Shown piece by piece: positions 1 to 11,177 of a stretch of DNA of 64,000 nucleotides (position 1 is the stretch's first letter; each line of letters opens with the position of its first letter). Below the pieces are notes generated by a model. It saw only the letters and a list, made by a program, of their open reading frames with translations. It was not told the origin of the DNA and made no database searches. This DNA comes from Ctenosaura bakeri (Eukaryota > Chordata > Lepidosauria > Squamata > Iguanidae): assembly GCA_948474755.1 (NCBI GenBank), contig CAOLHI010000389.1, positions 310,001-374,000 on the forward strand, read 5' to 3'. The position numbers were made by a program, and so were the translations under genes.

Positions 1-785
1 GACAAGCACGTAAACAGGCGCGGCCGCTAATTGCTGGACATTCCATTCCCCACCTAGGCAGGCTGAACTGAGCCGGTTTGTCGCTTCAGGGACCTCTCTG
101 GCAAACACCCTTTTTGCTTATGCGCGATACTAACAAAGGCCTCCCTGCCCCGAGCAGGCAGCCTCACAAAGCTGTACTAAGCGCTACGTATTTGCATACT
201 GGCTACACTATTGTTGAGTTGGTGCTAAGCCAATCATGCTAAACTCTATCCTTTCCAAAGCTTTGTCCCGCTCCAAACTCGCATTGTTCTCACTGAGTAA
301 GGTATGGCCTGTAGTCACAATTCACCCTATATAAACCCTCCGATTCCGAGACCACCTCAGATCGCTCCCGAGTTCCAGACTGCCTTGCTGCTGCTTTGGT
401 CGGCGAGCTCCCCTCAGCGAACCGCTCTGAGCTTTCTTTCCTGCACCCCAACGAACTCTATCTTCATATCTCTCCAGGACTACGAGACAGGTGTCGTATC
501 ACCCATTTCCCCCGAAAATCCCTATTTCCAATTCTTTGGTTAGCTGTGTGATTGTGGTGTCTTTACTGTTTGTTTGGCTTTCAATAAAACATAGTTTTTG
601 CTATTTTAAAACCGTCTAACTGCTTGACTGACCTGACTCCGTAGACACTGGGTTGCAAGATCCTGCTACGTTACCCTGCCTCTCACTAGCTTAGTGAGTG
701 CTCCAGCTAATTTTCCCCAAAGTTGTGTTATTGTGGTTTGGTTATTTGGGTGACCCTCCCGGGACCCCCAGAGAACAGGGTAACA
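1..785 (+). mobile_element. LTR of an LTR retroelement, 5' end cut off by the window
   Basis: This is most of a long terminal repeat. A TATA box (TATATAAA, 328-335) and a polyadenylation signal (AATAAA, 583-588) are in the right order for U3-R-U5, and the LTR ends in GTAACA at 785. The same sequence occurs in reverse at 22733-23610, where the start TGTTAC is visible, so about 107 bases are missing here at the left edge. No primer-binding site or gag follows position 785, so it is probably a solo LTR. Short open frames inside it are not credible genes. The family was not identified. Confidence 0.8.
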
Positions 786-1200
786 GTATGTTCGTTGATA
801 CGTGAAAAAACACGTCTTAACAGTCCATTACCAGATCCACTCTCTTCCTGCTGTCGGTTTAACGCATGAAGACAATAATGATGGCAGCCTGTCCTTTGAT
901 GGGTGGAGAGAGAGAGAGAGAGAGACGGAAATGACAGAGAGGACAGCCTGGGAACATCCACAGCCTGCCACTTCTCCGATGTGAATCAATGCTACACTTC
1001 TGCATGTAGACGAAAACTGAAGCAGAACCGGTTTGGCAGATTTACATTGGAGTTTTTCTGGTTTTCACATATAGCGGTTTTGCACCACTGTTCTAGGAAC
1101 TGTTCTAGGAGCTGAAAACGTGCAGAACCACAAGGAAAACTATGATGCTAAAATGGTACCACGTGCAGACCGGAGGGTAAAAATTTGACGCTGTTATGAT
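786..1200. other. Non-coding flank with a short GA microsatellite
   Basis: No gene is seen. A (GA)n run lies at about 905-925. Near 1185-1210 there may be a decayed end of the foldback MITE family found elsewhere in the window, because a GGAAATGGCC end motif directly precedes the SINE. Confidence 0.5.
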
Positions 1201-1204
1201 GTAT

Positions 1205-1425
1205 CAACCTCGTGTGGAAATGGCCCAAGGTTCAAATCTCTGCTAAGCCATAGAAACCCACTGGGTGACCATGGACAAGACATACTCTTTCAGCTTCAGA
1301 GGGAGGCAAAGACAAACCCCTTTTGAACAAATGTTTCCAAGAAAACCCCGTGATATGGCTCCTTTAGGGTCACTACATGTCAGAAACAACTTGGACGGAT
1401 ACAACAACAACAACAACAACAACGA
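1205..1425 (+). mobile_element. Sauria-type tRNA-derived SINE
   Basis: It carries a B-box-like GGTTCAAATC near 1230, the conserved 'cccactgggtgacc' block, and a 3' part ending in an (AAC)n tail at 1401-1423. Sauria SINEs are squamate tRNA-derived SINEs whose 3' end resembles Bov-B LINE. The tRNA-like head is truncated. Confidence 0.85.
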
Positions 1426-1572
1426 TTATCTCACAATTAATATTACTGTAGATATCCAACCTTTTTTTGTTTTGAGATAATGTCTATCTGGCAGGATGGT
1501 AACCAATAATAAATGAAATATTTGTTTTTGTAAAATGATGTAATTTAGCATACTATGATATTTCCTTCCAGG

Positions 1573-1578
1573 ATATAC

Positions 1579-1613
<35 letters not shown>

Positions 1614-1800
1614 TGCCTTCAAGTCATTTCCAATTTAGGGCAACCCTAAGGTGAACCTATCATGGGGTTTTCTGGGGGCTGAGTGTGTGAGATCCATGCA
1701 AGGTCACCCAGTGGGTTTCCATCTCTGAGCAGAAAATTGTGCTCTGATCTCCAGGGTTGTAGTCCAACACTCAAACCGTTATCCCACACTGGCTCTGATA
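1573..1800 (-). mobile_element. Sauria-type SINE, reverse orientation
   Basis: A reverse-strand copy whose tail is an expanded (AGT)n run at about 1579-1611. It is followed by 'gtgtgccttcaagtcatttc' and the tRNA-like head near 1770-1797 ('cacactggctct'). Confidence 0.85.
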
Positions 1801-2944
1801 AATAAAATGTGAGCTAAATTTCCTTAGGTTTGATTACATCTCCAGAAACTGTTTCTATGCAAGATGCCTACTTCATAGAATGGGGTGAGGCTCAGTGAAC
1901 ACTCCAGATTAACTATTGCCACGCCACTTAAGAGTTTTCAGTTTAATATGATTGTTTTACTAACAAAGCATAACTGCACAACATACTCATGATGTTAACA
2001 TCAATTTCCAATTTTAAGAGAGCTGAAAACATGAAAGATGTTAGACACTCTCTACTTAGGTGTACCCTTACTTTACTACCCATTTATTTTCAAAAATAAC
2101 ATTATTCTTAAAATGCCTTGGAAATCAGACAGAAGCCCATGAAAATGAACACAGACTTTGTGACGTTCTCTCTCCACATTCACAAGAGTTGGGGCGCATG
2201 ACCTCTGTGAAAGTGGAAAAACCACAAATATCTATAGGCCCTCCAAACCATATTTAACATACACAAAAAAGTACAGTATGGTCTGCAGATTTCAACCCAC
2301 CATGGATTCAACTGTACACCACACAATACATTTGAATCTGCAGTGGAGAGCACTCCAGCCTTCCAATTCTGCCTTCAAGGTGACAGGGTTGCTTCCAAGG
2401 CAGAAGCAGGTGGATGGCAGGGCTTGCTGCCACCTCCCGTGCCTTCCCCATGACATTTTTCATAGGGACTTACAAGCGTTTCCTCACATTCGCAGTTTCT
2501 CTCAGTCTCATGGGGCTTGCAGAGAGACTGCAAATACAAAGTGAGACTTTTAAATCTCTGTTAAAAATTGCATAGTGCAGCAGCGGAGGCTGTGGCAAAT
2601 GATCAAATCCACAAATGTTAAACCCCTGGACATGAAGGGCCATCATTATTGTCCATCATTATTATCACCACCACTATGATCGTCATCTCCACCACTCAGT
2701 ACTTTTTTCTTTTTTGTTGTTGTTCCTAGTGCACTCAGGGCCATTGCCAGGCTGATTTGATCATCTATGTACTCCTCTCTACATACTACCTGAAGACAAC
2801 ATATGGACTACTGATGTCAACATTATCACACTTCCTCATTCCTTCCTGCATGTTTTTAAAATATCGTGGCCTGTTAAAAGAACTTGTTTTCAAAAGCTGT
2901 TACTGAGATATTTGTGTCTTTTTATTTGCCTCATGAAGGTATTG
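1801..2944. other. Unannotated AT-rich flank
   Basis: No exon, RNA gene or recognisable repeat was seen. The short open frames at 2060-2257 and 2278-2544 show no familiar motif. Confidence 0.4.
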
Positions 2945-3185
2945 TCCCAATGTCTGTGTTTGTGTTCAAGTCCAACCTGTCAGTTTATGGCAACCTCATG
3001 AATTTCATAGGGTTTCCTTAGCAAACAGTACTCAGGGTTGGTTTGCCACTGCATTCCTCTAAAATATAGCCTAGAATACATATTATTCCCTGGCTGTCTC
3101 CCATTCAAGTATTAACCAGGACTGACCCTGCTTAGCTTCCAAGATCAGAGAAGATCTGGTGCCTTTGTGGTATTTAGGCACTAAT
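2945..3185 (-). mobile_element. 5S-rRNA-derived SINE
   Basis: The reverse complement of about 3091-3180 reads like the internal half of 5S rRNA (GATCTTGGAAGCTAAGCAGG, then CTGGTTAATACTTGAATGGGAGAC). The tail side at 2950-3060 resembles the 3' part shared with Sauria SINEs. This fits the 5S-Sauria SINE type. It is diverged and not a functional 5S gene. Confidence 0.75.
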
Positions 3186-3246
3186 GAAGTTAATGAATAC
3201 CTAATAATAAATGAATAATGAAGTTAATGAATAACTAATGAAGTTA

Positions 3247-3355
3247 ATGTTAATGAAGGCAGGGGTAGCCAAAATGATTATAAAATACATTTCAAAGTCT
3301 CTAGACTTTGAAGTTTATTTTATATCAGTTTGGCTACCCCTGCCTTCATTAACAT
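3247..3355. mobile_element. Small MITE with perfect 27-bp inverted ends
   Basis: Arms 3247-3273 and 3329-3355 are exact reverse complements and contain CAGGGGTAGCCAAA, a hAT-like terminus. The loop is 55 bp and AT-rich. A short direct repeat of an 'aatgaagtt' motif lies at about 3185-3250 beside it. Confidence 0.75.
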
Positions 3356-4529
3356 GACTCTTTATATTAAGAGAAATGTATTAGTCTTGAAATTATCCTT
3401 TTTCTTTTTTGAAAAAAATTAAACACAATGAAACACAGTACATAATACAAAAATGCCCAAAAGCTCCTCCTGCAAAAGCAGATTTTCAAGAGGAATGAGT
3501 AAACACTGTTGCTTATACACCTGAAAATAAGAATGATACCAGTCATTACATTATTTTAAATAACTATCAACATTGTTCCCCAATTACCCTAAAAAGTAAC
3601 ATTATGTATCTCATAATGCACCTACCAAATATACACTTACCTCATTATTTCTCCTGCTCCTCAGTTTTACAAAAATATGATTTCATCTGTTTATATTCTT
3701 ACGTTATGAAATGTAATGCAATGTTCTGTGAAGAGTAGAGGTTATCAATAATATGTTTTTGAAAGCTCAATGCAATGCTAATAAACAAGTAAATAAATAA
3801 ATATCATGTTACAGGGAAGGTTGTTACTTATTACCAAGCTTTGAGTGTTATTTCCAAATAACCAGAAACATGCCAAGAGGCATGACTATCCCAAACTGAA
3901 GTGGACAAAATGAGGAAGTATCATTTTCCAGCTACTGTTGTGGTAGAACTTCCCTGTTTTTCAATTCTATCTTTGTCATAACCTTTCCTTATTCTGTTTT
4001 TTTCACACATTTGCAGGAGTTTGACTGTTGCCACATAACTGGACTTCAGAACTGAAACTCATAGGTAAGATGAGTAATCTGATAATGTCTTGAGAAAGTG
4101 AGAGGAAACCAAAAAGTCACCATTTTAGGTTTCAGTAGGTTGTGGTAACAGGATCATCAAAATCCTTGGATAAATTCAAATTTACATTGTAGAAAAAAAG
4201 GATTTTAACAGCATTTCATTTCATTATGTTGTTAACGTCACCTTTTCATAATTCAGAAAAACTATAGCAATGTACCAGTAACAGGAGAAATTTTTAATTA
4301 AAAAATGTAAATAAAATTCAATGAAATTATGTCAATGAAAGGATACTTGCCACTTAGGCTACTTAGTTGCATTGTTCCAGTCACTCCCATTTTCTAGTGG
4401 TGAGGAGTTCCAGGGGTAGTGGGTTTACCTGGCTTTTGGACTCTTTTTAGTAGGAGGTCCTGGAGGCTAATTGGCATATTGTAATCTTTGTATTTCTTTA
4501 TAAATATAAAGGTTGAGCAGAGATGGAAC
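3356..4529. other. Unannotated AT-rich flank
   Basis: AT-rich sequence with no exon-like open frame and no repeat that I can assign. Confidence 0.4.
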
Positions 4530-4770
4530 TACGGCTTAAACACTGCACCTTTCCATACATAACTATTGCACTATTGTTCCACTTTAACTGCCATGGTTCT
4601 GTTCTATGGAATCATGGGTTTTGCAGTTTAAGGAGGGACATCTAGCAGTCTCAACTGGAGAGCTACAGTACCTCCCAAGACTACAAATCTCAGGATTCCA
4701 TAGAGGCAGCCAGTGGTAGTTAAAGTGGAATTATAGTGCAATATTTGTGTAGTGTAGAAGGGCCAACTGT
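4530..4770. mobile_element. Old foldback MITE
   Basis: The left arm contains 'ctattgcactattgttccac' and the right arm its diverged reverse complement ('gtggaattatagtgcaatat'), around a centre near 4645. The core words (ttccactttaac, ggaatcatgggttttgcagt) recur in the palindromic elements at 7841, 9074, 11219 and 63833, but the outer ends differ. Confidence 0.6.
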
Positions 4771-4939
4771 GTCATGTTTCCAAAATACACTGTTCCTGTG
4801 TTAGATTTCTAGAGAAGTAGCTAGCACCTTTAATTTTACAAAGCCCCAAATTCAGTTGTGTTCTTGTCGTCAGTCTGGCTGAAACTGCAGCCCCTATTTT
4901 ACATATAGGATGCGTCATCTCTTCTGACTACCCCTTAGG

Positions 4940-5650
4940 AGTGTCACGTCCAAAAGGGCAGAGGCCACCTCAGATGAAGAAGGGGAAGAAAGATCCCACA
5001 ATGATGGGCTCCAACTGGAGCCAGACAAGGCTAGCACTCCTGGCATAACGTTGGCAGAGGCAGAGCCCGGACCATCCCAGGCAGCAGCTGCAGGTCAGAA
5101 GAGAAGGCAAAGGCACTTCACCCTGTCAAACAACATAAAGTGCCAGAAGCAAAGTGTCAGGCAACTTCTTGCTTCACTTTAAATACAGGATGCTGAGCTA
5201 ATGAGGCCACCTAGGGTGATTAACTGCTAGTTTATGAATTACCTCAGCCCAGGCTGTTTCATTGCTGCAGACAATATTTCCCAGAACTTCTATGCAACCA
5301 CATCTGATATCTCTGGCTTTGCAGATCTCTGACCTTCATTATGTACCTTTGGAATAATATTTTAGACAATTTCCTTCTCAGTTTTAGACTCAGGAGTGCT
5401 TTTTCCTTTTGAAGCTTGGACTACCTGGACCACGATTCTGCTTGCCATCCTGTTTAAGCATGGGGGCTGATCTTATTTCCCCCTGCCAGTTCCTTTTGGC
5501 TGTGCTCACCTGGATGTTTGCCAGCCTTAAACTGGACAAGGAGTTTATCACATCAGACTGTTATACTGCAATGGCACTGTGTTAGTCCCATCTTTACCTG
5601 GAGCTTACTGCATAATGTTACGGCTTTTCTGGTATTCTGCTGTACTGCTA
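4940..5650 (+). mobile_element. Possible degenerate LTR-retroelement fragment
   Basis: A TGTCAC start near 4942, an acidic then Pro/Gln/Ala-rich open stretch at 4960-5180, and a TATA-like 'tttaaatacag' near 5180 suggest the 3' end of a retroelement plus LTR sequence. No matching 3' boundary or second copy is seen in the window, so this is weak. Confidence 0.3.
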
Positions 5651-6959
5651 TTGGGTCATTTGGCAACTGATTCTTTTTCCACTTGAACAATCCATTAATG
5701 ACCTCCATCCCATTAGGTTTAGTAACCATTTTGAGTCTAAACGTCTCATTCCACTTCTTTGCAATACTGGGAGCTCACTGGGTATGGTATAGGTGTGGTT
5801 TAGTTGCTTCTCTGTTGGGGATTCCCAAGAATCTCCAGCAGAAATCCCTCAGTATTTCCAACAGCTGGGCTGACTAGTACCGTTCTTACTTTCAAAGGTA
5901 TTCCCAAGAGTTCCCAAGAGAACTGCTGTATGTTTGTTCTCAGTTCTCTAGCATGTTTTTTCCCAATTATTTATTTTTAATAAAGGGAGTAGCAGAATAG
6001 TAAAATTCCAGTGTACACTGATTAATGCCCACAGAAAATACAAGATCCAGGAAAAGTTTAAAGAGTAAATGAAGAATTTAAAGAGAAAATTAGAACCAAA
6101 CAAGCGTTGGTCCACAGAAAAAAGCATAGAAAAGAATAGTGGAAGTGATGCGGTACATGTTCATCTTTCCAGTCTGGGCTTGGAGCTGGGGTGTTTCTGC
6201 AATAGAATCATGATGTATTTATGTGATTGCATAACTGCGCAATGATGGATCCCCCCTTTTTTTAAACAAAAGTTCAGGCAGAGCAAACAGGATGGTGCAA
6301 ATGGTGTTGCTATAGTTTAAGTGCAAGAAAGCAAACACAGGAACTAATGCCACTGAAGCACTAATGCAGTGACGGTACAAAATAGTGCATTGCATTCCAC
6401 TGCCTTTCCAAGTACCTAAAAAGTGGTTTTCAAGCAGAATGAACCAAAACAACTGACTAGTGTGATTAGCACCTTAGTCTTCTCAGCTCCCATAGAGACA
6501 AATAATCAGAGATCATGCATCTGGTTAAAAGGACAACAGTTCACAAAAGTACTATATATATATTTACTTGTTAGTCATGTCATAGTATTCTGTTTTACAG
6601 TGTTACTTTTGTCAACTCCCAAGCCCTGATTGCCCTGCTCACCAAAACCCAATAGGAAACCAGTTAACTTTGGCCAGAGATATAGATCCTGCTCCCAAGG
6701 AATAATCACTTGTAGTTTGAAATTGGGTCCACAGAGAATTATCATCCTTCCAAGCAGCACCCCTGCTGAAAACTGTGGCTGAAAGTTCAACTGAGCTGTA
6801 AGTAGAGCATTCAACCTACATGTTTAATTCTATGAGTTTGGCATTTTTGCTTATCTGGCATAAATATCTTTTTCATTTTCAGAAAGATATGCCAAATTTA
6901 AAAAATCTACCACTGATGATGATGATTCTACTAAGAAGTTTTATTAAAGCAACATATTT
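5651..6959. other. Unannotated flank
   Basis: No gene is recognised. Short open frames on both strands (for example 6219-6452 and 6575-6814) overlap one another and show no domain motif. Confidence 0.4.
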
Positions 6960-6967
6960 ATATAGAG

Positions 6968-7493
6968 CAGAGCATTCCAAACTGTGTGTCACAACACATT
7001 AGTTGCCTGCAGTGTGTAGGTGTGTTGCATGAATGTAACAGCTGGAGGGAACACTTCTCCTGGTACCAGTGACAGAGCCTGGAGTGTGTAGAGGGCACAC
7101 GGTGGGGCTACAGCACATGGCTGCGGGGCACAGGAGCGTGGCCGGGGCACACGGGGGTGTGGCTACAGGCCAGGGTGCCCCAAAAATGTTGGCGCTTGGA
7201 GGGAACCACAAGCTTCTGCACTCCTGTCCCTGCGTGACTGCCTGCCACTGCATTGGGCGATGCCCAGATGAAGGGGCTGCCTCTGCCACTGCTGCCACCC
7301 TGGGCTGAGGAAGACCCTGGCGAGGGCACTGCCAAACCAGGCCCGAGTGGAGGGGCTGCCTCCCCTCGGGCCTGGCCCGCCACTGCCCTCGCCAGGGTCT
7401 TTTTGCGACACCTTGGGCTGAGGAAGACCCCAGCGGGGGCAGTGGCAGGCATTAAAAAGTGTGTCACCAACATGAAAAGTTTGGAAAGCTCTG
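6968..7493. mobile_element. Non-autonomous hAT element with an 8-bp target site duplication
   Basis: Imperfect terminal inverted repeats CAGAGCATTCCAAACTGTG (left) and the reverse complement of GAAAAGTTTGGAAAGCTCTG (right) bound a 526-bp element. The octamer ATATAGAG occurs exactly at 6960-6967 and again at 7494-7501, as expected for hAT insertion. The interior is unusually GC-rich, with partial direct and inverted repeats around 'gctgaggaagaccc'. Overlapping open frames in this part are composition artefacts. No transposase is present. Confidence 0.85.
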
Positions 7494-7639
7494 ATATAGA
7501 GCCTTCAAGTCCATTAAGGTCAGCCTGACAAACTGGATTTAATTGGGAATTTCCTTGTCTTCAGCAACAGTGTCCCCATAACCAGTAAATAAATGAATTA
7601 CTGCAAACCTGGAAATTCCAGTACTACTCGTCTGACTTT

Positions 7640-9060
7640 AGGGCCCATCGGAAAGGCTGTTGCATCCGGTTCAAAGGGTGGGGAGAGAGCCCAAGGCGGG
7701 TAAAATAGCTTTAAGTTTCATCCCTCTGAGGCATCAGGTCGAGAAAGGGAGAGGAGGAGTTGCTGCATCTTCGGGGCAAAAACGTGAGGGCCGGTCTTGG
7801 GCGAGCGGTCTTTGTTTCCAAGTATCCACACCAAACTAAAGCCATTTCCGCACTAGCCTGTTATAGCGCGATGATTCCACTTTCAACCTCCTCTGGAATC
7901 CTGGGGTTTGCAGTTTCGGGAGGGGCCGGCCGGCCCCTCCCGAAACTGCAAACCCCAGGATTCCAGAGGAGGTTGAAAGTGGAATCATCGCGCTATAACA
8001 GGCTAGTGCGGAAATGGCCATCTATCCCGAAAGGCAAGAGGCGAATAAGAGGGAGAGCTAGAAAGCGGTCTGAAAAGGCTTCGGACCACTGAGCTCAAAC
8101 GTGGGAGAGGGAAACGCGTGTTCACAGAAGCCCAAACGGCCTCGGAAAGCGGCGCTTCGCAACTTGTGACGGGAAGAAGCCCCCAAGTGGGTCCTCCGAG
8201 GCCTGGCTGTAAGAGTCAGGGAAGAGCCACCATTTTGTGCAAGGTGCCGGCTGAGGAGGGGGCGGGGAGTCGTGAGGCGGGGAAGGGGGGCGTTTAAAGT
8301 CGTGTTTCAATGTGGGCGCGTTGGCGGGAAAAAAACACACATTCAGTTGTACAGAAGCAGAGACACAACCGGGAGCGCCACCGCCGCCTTCCATTTAGAG
8401 ACCCTGAGCAGGGATTTTTGACCACAGGGTGCTCTGGAAGTCTCTGCTTCCTAAGGTCTCCATAAATCGAAGAGGACTCGGCGGCGCTGAACCACAGCAA
8501 ATCTGCCAGGACAGAGAGGGAAGCACAGAACTGAGGAAGAGGTAGGATGACGAAGAGGAGGGCACCTGAAGGGAGCCGCTTCCCTGCTCGGAGGCTGCAG
8601 GTGCGCCTGCGCTAACCTCCCATTCCCCCCCCCGCCCTCTTTCTCCTTCTCCACGGAGAAGTTTGGTGTCGGCTTCGCTCCTCGTGTTAGGAGAGGAGCG
8701 AGCGTTCCTTCTGCCCAGGGCGCTAGAAGCGGAGGGGGTCGGTGGCGCTGCAGGTTCACCCTGAGGCAGAGCCCAGGGCTTTACTCGGAAGGCCGAAGCA
8801 CCCGGAGTCGCGGACCGGTTATCTGCCCTCCGGGAGGGAAAGGCGAGAGAGGTGGAGGAGGATGAAGAAGGGAACTGCCCGGCGAGAGCTGCAGGCTGAG
8901 GTAGAGCCCCTCGCTAACGCGAGGTTCCCGTGAGGCAGGACATGGGGGTTGGCATCGGTTGCCGCCAGATAAAATGCTTCTTCTTTCAGAGGTACTCCAA
9001 CAGGTGCAGAATTTCTCAAGAAACGAATAGGCAGTCAGGTCCGCCTGCTTGATTTTGACC
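7640..9060 (+). promoter_or_regulatory. CpG-rich block, candidate TC2N promoter and first exon
   Basis: This is the only long CpG-dense unique stretch upstream of the TC2N start codon (28642), and it contrasts with AT-rich surroundings. Its position and orientation fit the promoter and an untranslated first exon, spliced about 19.5 kb to 28591. Candidate donors include 8600 (CAG/GTGCGC) and 8750 (CAG/GTTCAC), but I cannot choose. Several open frames here exist only because of base composition. That it serves TC2N, and not a neighbour, is inference. Confidence 0.5.
7841..8018. mobile_element. Perfect 178-bp palindrome, young foldback MITE
   Basis: The two 89-base arms are exact reverse complements with no spacer. 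The axis is between 7929 and 7930, in GGCCGGCCGGCC. Each arm runs from GCCATTTCCGCACTAG through a block with TTCCACTTTCAACC and TGGAATCCTGGGGTTTGCAG to a GC core. The same 61-residue open frame therefore reads on both strands. Related copies lie at 9074, 11219 and 63833. No convincing target duplication is seen. Confidence 0.9.
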
Positions 9061-9073
9061 TCCTCAGGACGCT

Positions 9074-9288
9074 GGCCGTTTCCGCACTAGACTGTTATAG
9101 CGCTATTGTTCCACTTTCAACATCCGATGGAATCCTGGGGTTTGCAGTTTAGCCTAAACTGCAACCCCCGGATTCCATCGGATGTTGAAAGTGGAACAAT
9201 AGCGCCACCCTAAACTGCAAACCCCAGGATTCCATCGGATGTTGAAAGTGGAATCATAGCGCTATAACAGTCTAGTGCGGAAATGGCC
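9074..9288. mobile_element. Foldback MITE with three arms
   Basis: The left arm (GGCCGTTTCCGCACTAGACT) is followed by an inner right arm that stops in 'aacaatagcgcc' near 9207. A second right arm then runs to GCGGAAATGGCC at 9288. The right arm is therefore partly duplicated. Left and right ends are near-perfect inverted repeats. A possible 3-bp duplication (gct) flanks it. Confidence 0.8.
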
Positions 9289-9461
9289 GCTATTAAAGTG
9301 GACTGGGGCCAGAGGGAAAGGTGGTGTCCCTGCTGCTAGCCAGCAGGCTGGTTTGTGTGTGGGGGAGGGATTGATTTGGGTTGGTAGGAATTAGTTTGGC
9401 AAACAGTTTGCTTAATTCTTTTCTTGCTGAAGCTTTTGTACTATTGTGCTTTCTTAGTTCT

Positions 9462-9639
9462 TGATCATTTACCCTGTAGGAGGTTGTTGTTGTTGTTGTT
9501 GTGTGCCTTCAGGTCCTTTCAGACTTAGGGAGACCCTAAGGCAAGCCTGTCATGGGGTTATCTTGGCAAGAGTTGTTCGGAGGAGGTGTGCCTTTGCCTA
9601 CCTTTGAGACTGAGGGAGTGTGACTTGATCATTTATCCC
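9462..9639 (-). repeat. First unit of a local tandem duplication carrying a Sauria SINE part
   Basis: The unit starts 'tgatcatttaccctgtagg', then a (TTG)n tail at about 9482-9503 and the SINE 3' half, and breaks off in the SINE body at 'gtgtgacttgatcattt'. The next unit begins with the same lead-in near 9639, so about 178 bp was duplicated in tandem. Confidence 0.75.
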
Positions 9640-9960
9640 TGATTTACCCTGTAGGAGGTTGTTGTTGTTGTTGTTGTTGTTGTGTGCCTTCAGGTCCTTT
9701 CAGACTTAGGGAGACCCTAAGGCAACCCTATCATGGGGTTATCTTGGCAAGAGTTGTTCAGAGGAGGTGTGCCTTTGCCTACCTTTGAGACGGAAGGAGT
9801 GTGACTTGCCCAGTGTGGTTTTGGTGGCTGAGCACCCAGTGTGTCACCCAGTGTGGTTTTGGTGGCTGAGCAGGGGTTTGACACCTGGTCTCCAGAGCTG
9901 TCACATAATCTCAGCCCCGTGATAGGTTTGCCATAAGTCAGAAATGACTTGAAGGCACAC
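9640..9960 (-). mobile_element. Sauria-type SINE, second unit, internally duplicated
   Basis: (TTG)n tail at about 9657-9684, then a full SINE body. 'cacccagtgtggttttggtggctgag' is duplicated around 9805-9870. Near 9920-9960 the tail of an opposite-strand SINE follows ('ataagtcagaaatgacttga'), so two copies meet head-on. Confidence 0.75.
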
Positions 9961-11177
9961 AACAATTCTTAAGGTCCTCCTAGGGCTTTATGACAAGGGG
10001 CAGGCAAACTGCGATTGCAGCAAGATAGTAATGTCTTTGGCTGGGGCTTATCACATGATCTTTCTCTTCTGTTGTTCTCAGGGTGGGATAACAAATCCAT
10101 TAATTACCTCCTTTGTAAAAGAAATGCTTTCTAAATTGTCTCCCACTGAGGGAATAACAAGAGGAACCAGATAATGTGATAAATCCTAGCCAAAGGCACT
10201 ATTATCTTGCTATAATTGTGATTTAGTTACCTGATAAAGCCTGTAGTCCGCCATTCAAACCACTATACCACGCTGGCTCTCTCATCTAGCAGGTGTGTAC
10301 TATCGGTATTGTTCTGACCTTCAACTTGTCAGTTAAAAAAGTCATTTAACATTCAACCACAGAAACCTTATGCAGCAGTTCTCTGCAATGTGGTCAGAAT
10401 ATAATGCTAATTCCTCAAAGTGTTTAGACAGTATGTATTTTTGTTGTACTTGTTTTTATACTAAACCTAAAAAAATTAAATGGATTATTAACAAAATATT
10501 AGTGAATAAGTTCTTTTTGTGTTGATTTCTTCCCCAGAATTGGGAATCCACATTTCTTTTAATACAAGGCCGGGATCTAGGTATCATTAGTCCTGCAGAA
10601 AATAAAATATCTCTTATTGAGGTCGATGAAGGCAGCTAACCTATATTCATAAGGTTTGTAAGCTATTAAATTAAAGCTTTAATTGCAGATCAGTTTATTC
10701 CTTTAAAGGATTGTACCTGACCTGAAAATAGTAATGACTTTTGAAGGTAGCATACAGTATATATACCAGATGCTCTAGTTCTTACCTTTATTGTTTAGTT
10801 CAATGGTCTTAAGTATTTGGTTTTTTTTAGTAAAAGGCTTACAGTATAGCCCTTCTAAGAAGAATCACAGATAAGTTTTTAAAAGCTAAACTTTTAAAAA
10901 ACTAAACAAGTTCAAGACACATCAGTTTTTAACATACAACATATACTGTTGTATGTTGTAAGGAATGAGCAAAAACATGTTGGAAGTCTTGAAAGCTTCC
11001 TTCAAGATCCTCAAAGGGCAGCTATGTTGATATGTAGAGTGTGCAAACTTATTTATATTTAATTGGTGAAAAAAGGTAATGCAAGAATTAAAAACTTTGC
11101 TTGGATTGACAACTCTGTTCAGGGTGGCTTGCACTCCCATGCAGTTGAATGCTTCAAGAATAATGGGGGAAGTGCTG
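9961..11177. other. Intron-1 sequence with one SINE fragment
   Basis: Only the tRNA-like head of a reverse Sauria SINE is recognisable (about 10240-10282, 'accactataccacgctggct'). The rest is AT-rich and unassigned. Confidence 0.5.

Noticed and set aside
304..543. Small gene inside the first LTR
   Set aside because: It spans the TATA and transcribed start of the LTR, and the other copy encodes a diverged, shifted version.
1573..1611. CRISPR-like short repeats
   Set aside because: A triplet microsatellite at a SINE tail, with no spacers.
3091..3180. Functional 5S rRNA gene
   Set aside because: Only the middle matches 5S, with many changes, and it continues into a SINE tail.
7069..7528. Overlapping Gly/Pro/Ala-rich open frames
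   Set aside because: They lie inside the hAT MITE's GC-rich core and appear on both strands.
7836..8021. Identical open frames on both strands
   Set aside because: A consequence of the perfect palindrome, not a protein.
8122..9019. Open frames in the CpG block as coding exons
   Set aside because: Base composition explains them. None has conserved motifs or connects in phase to TC2N.
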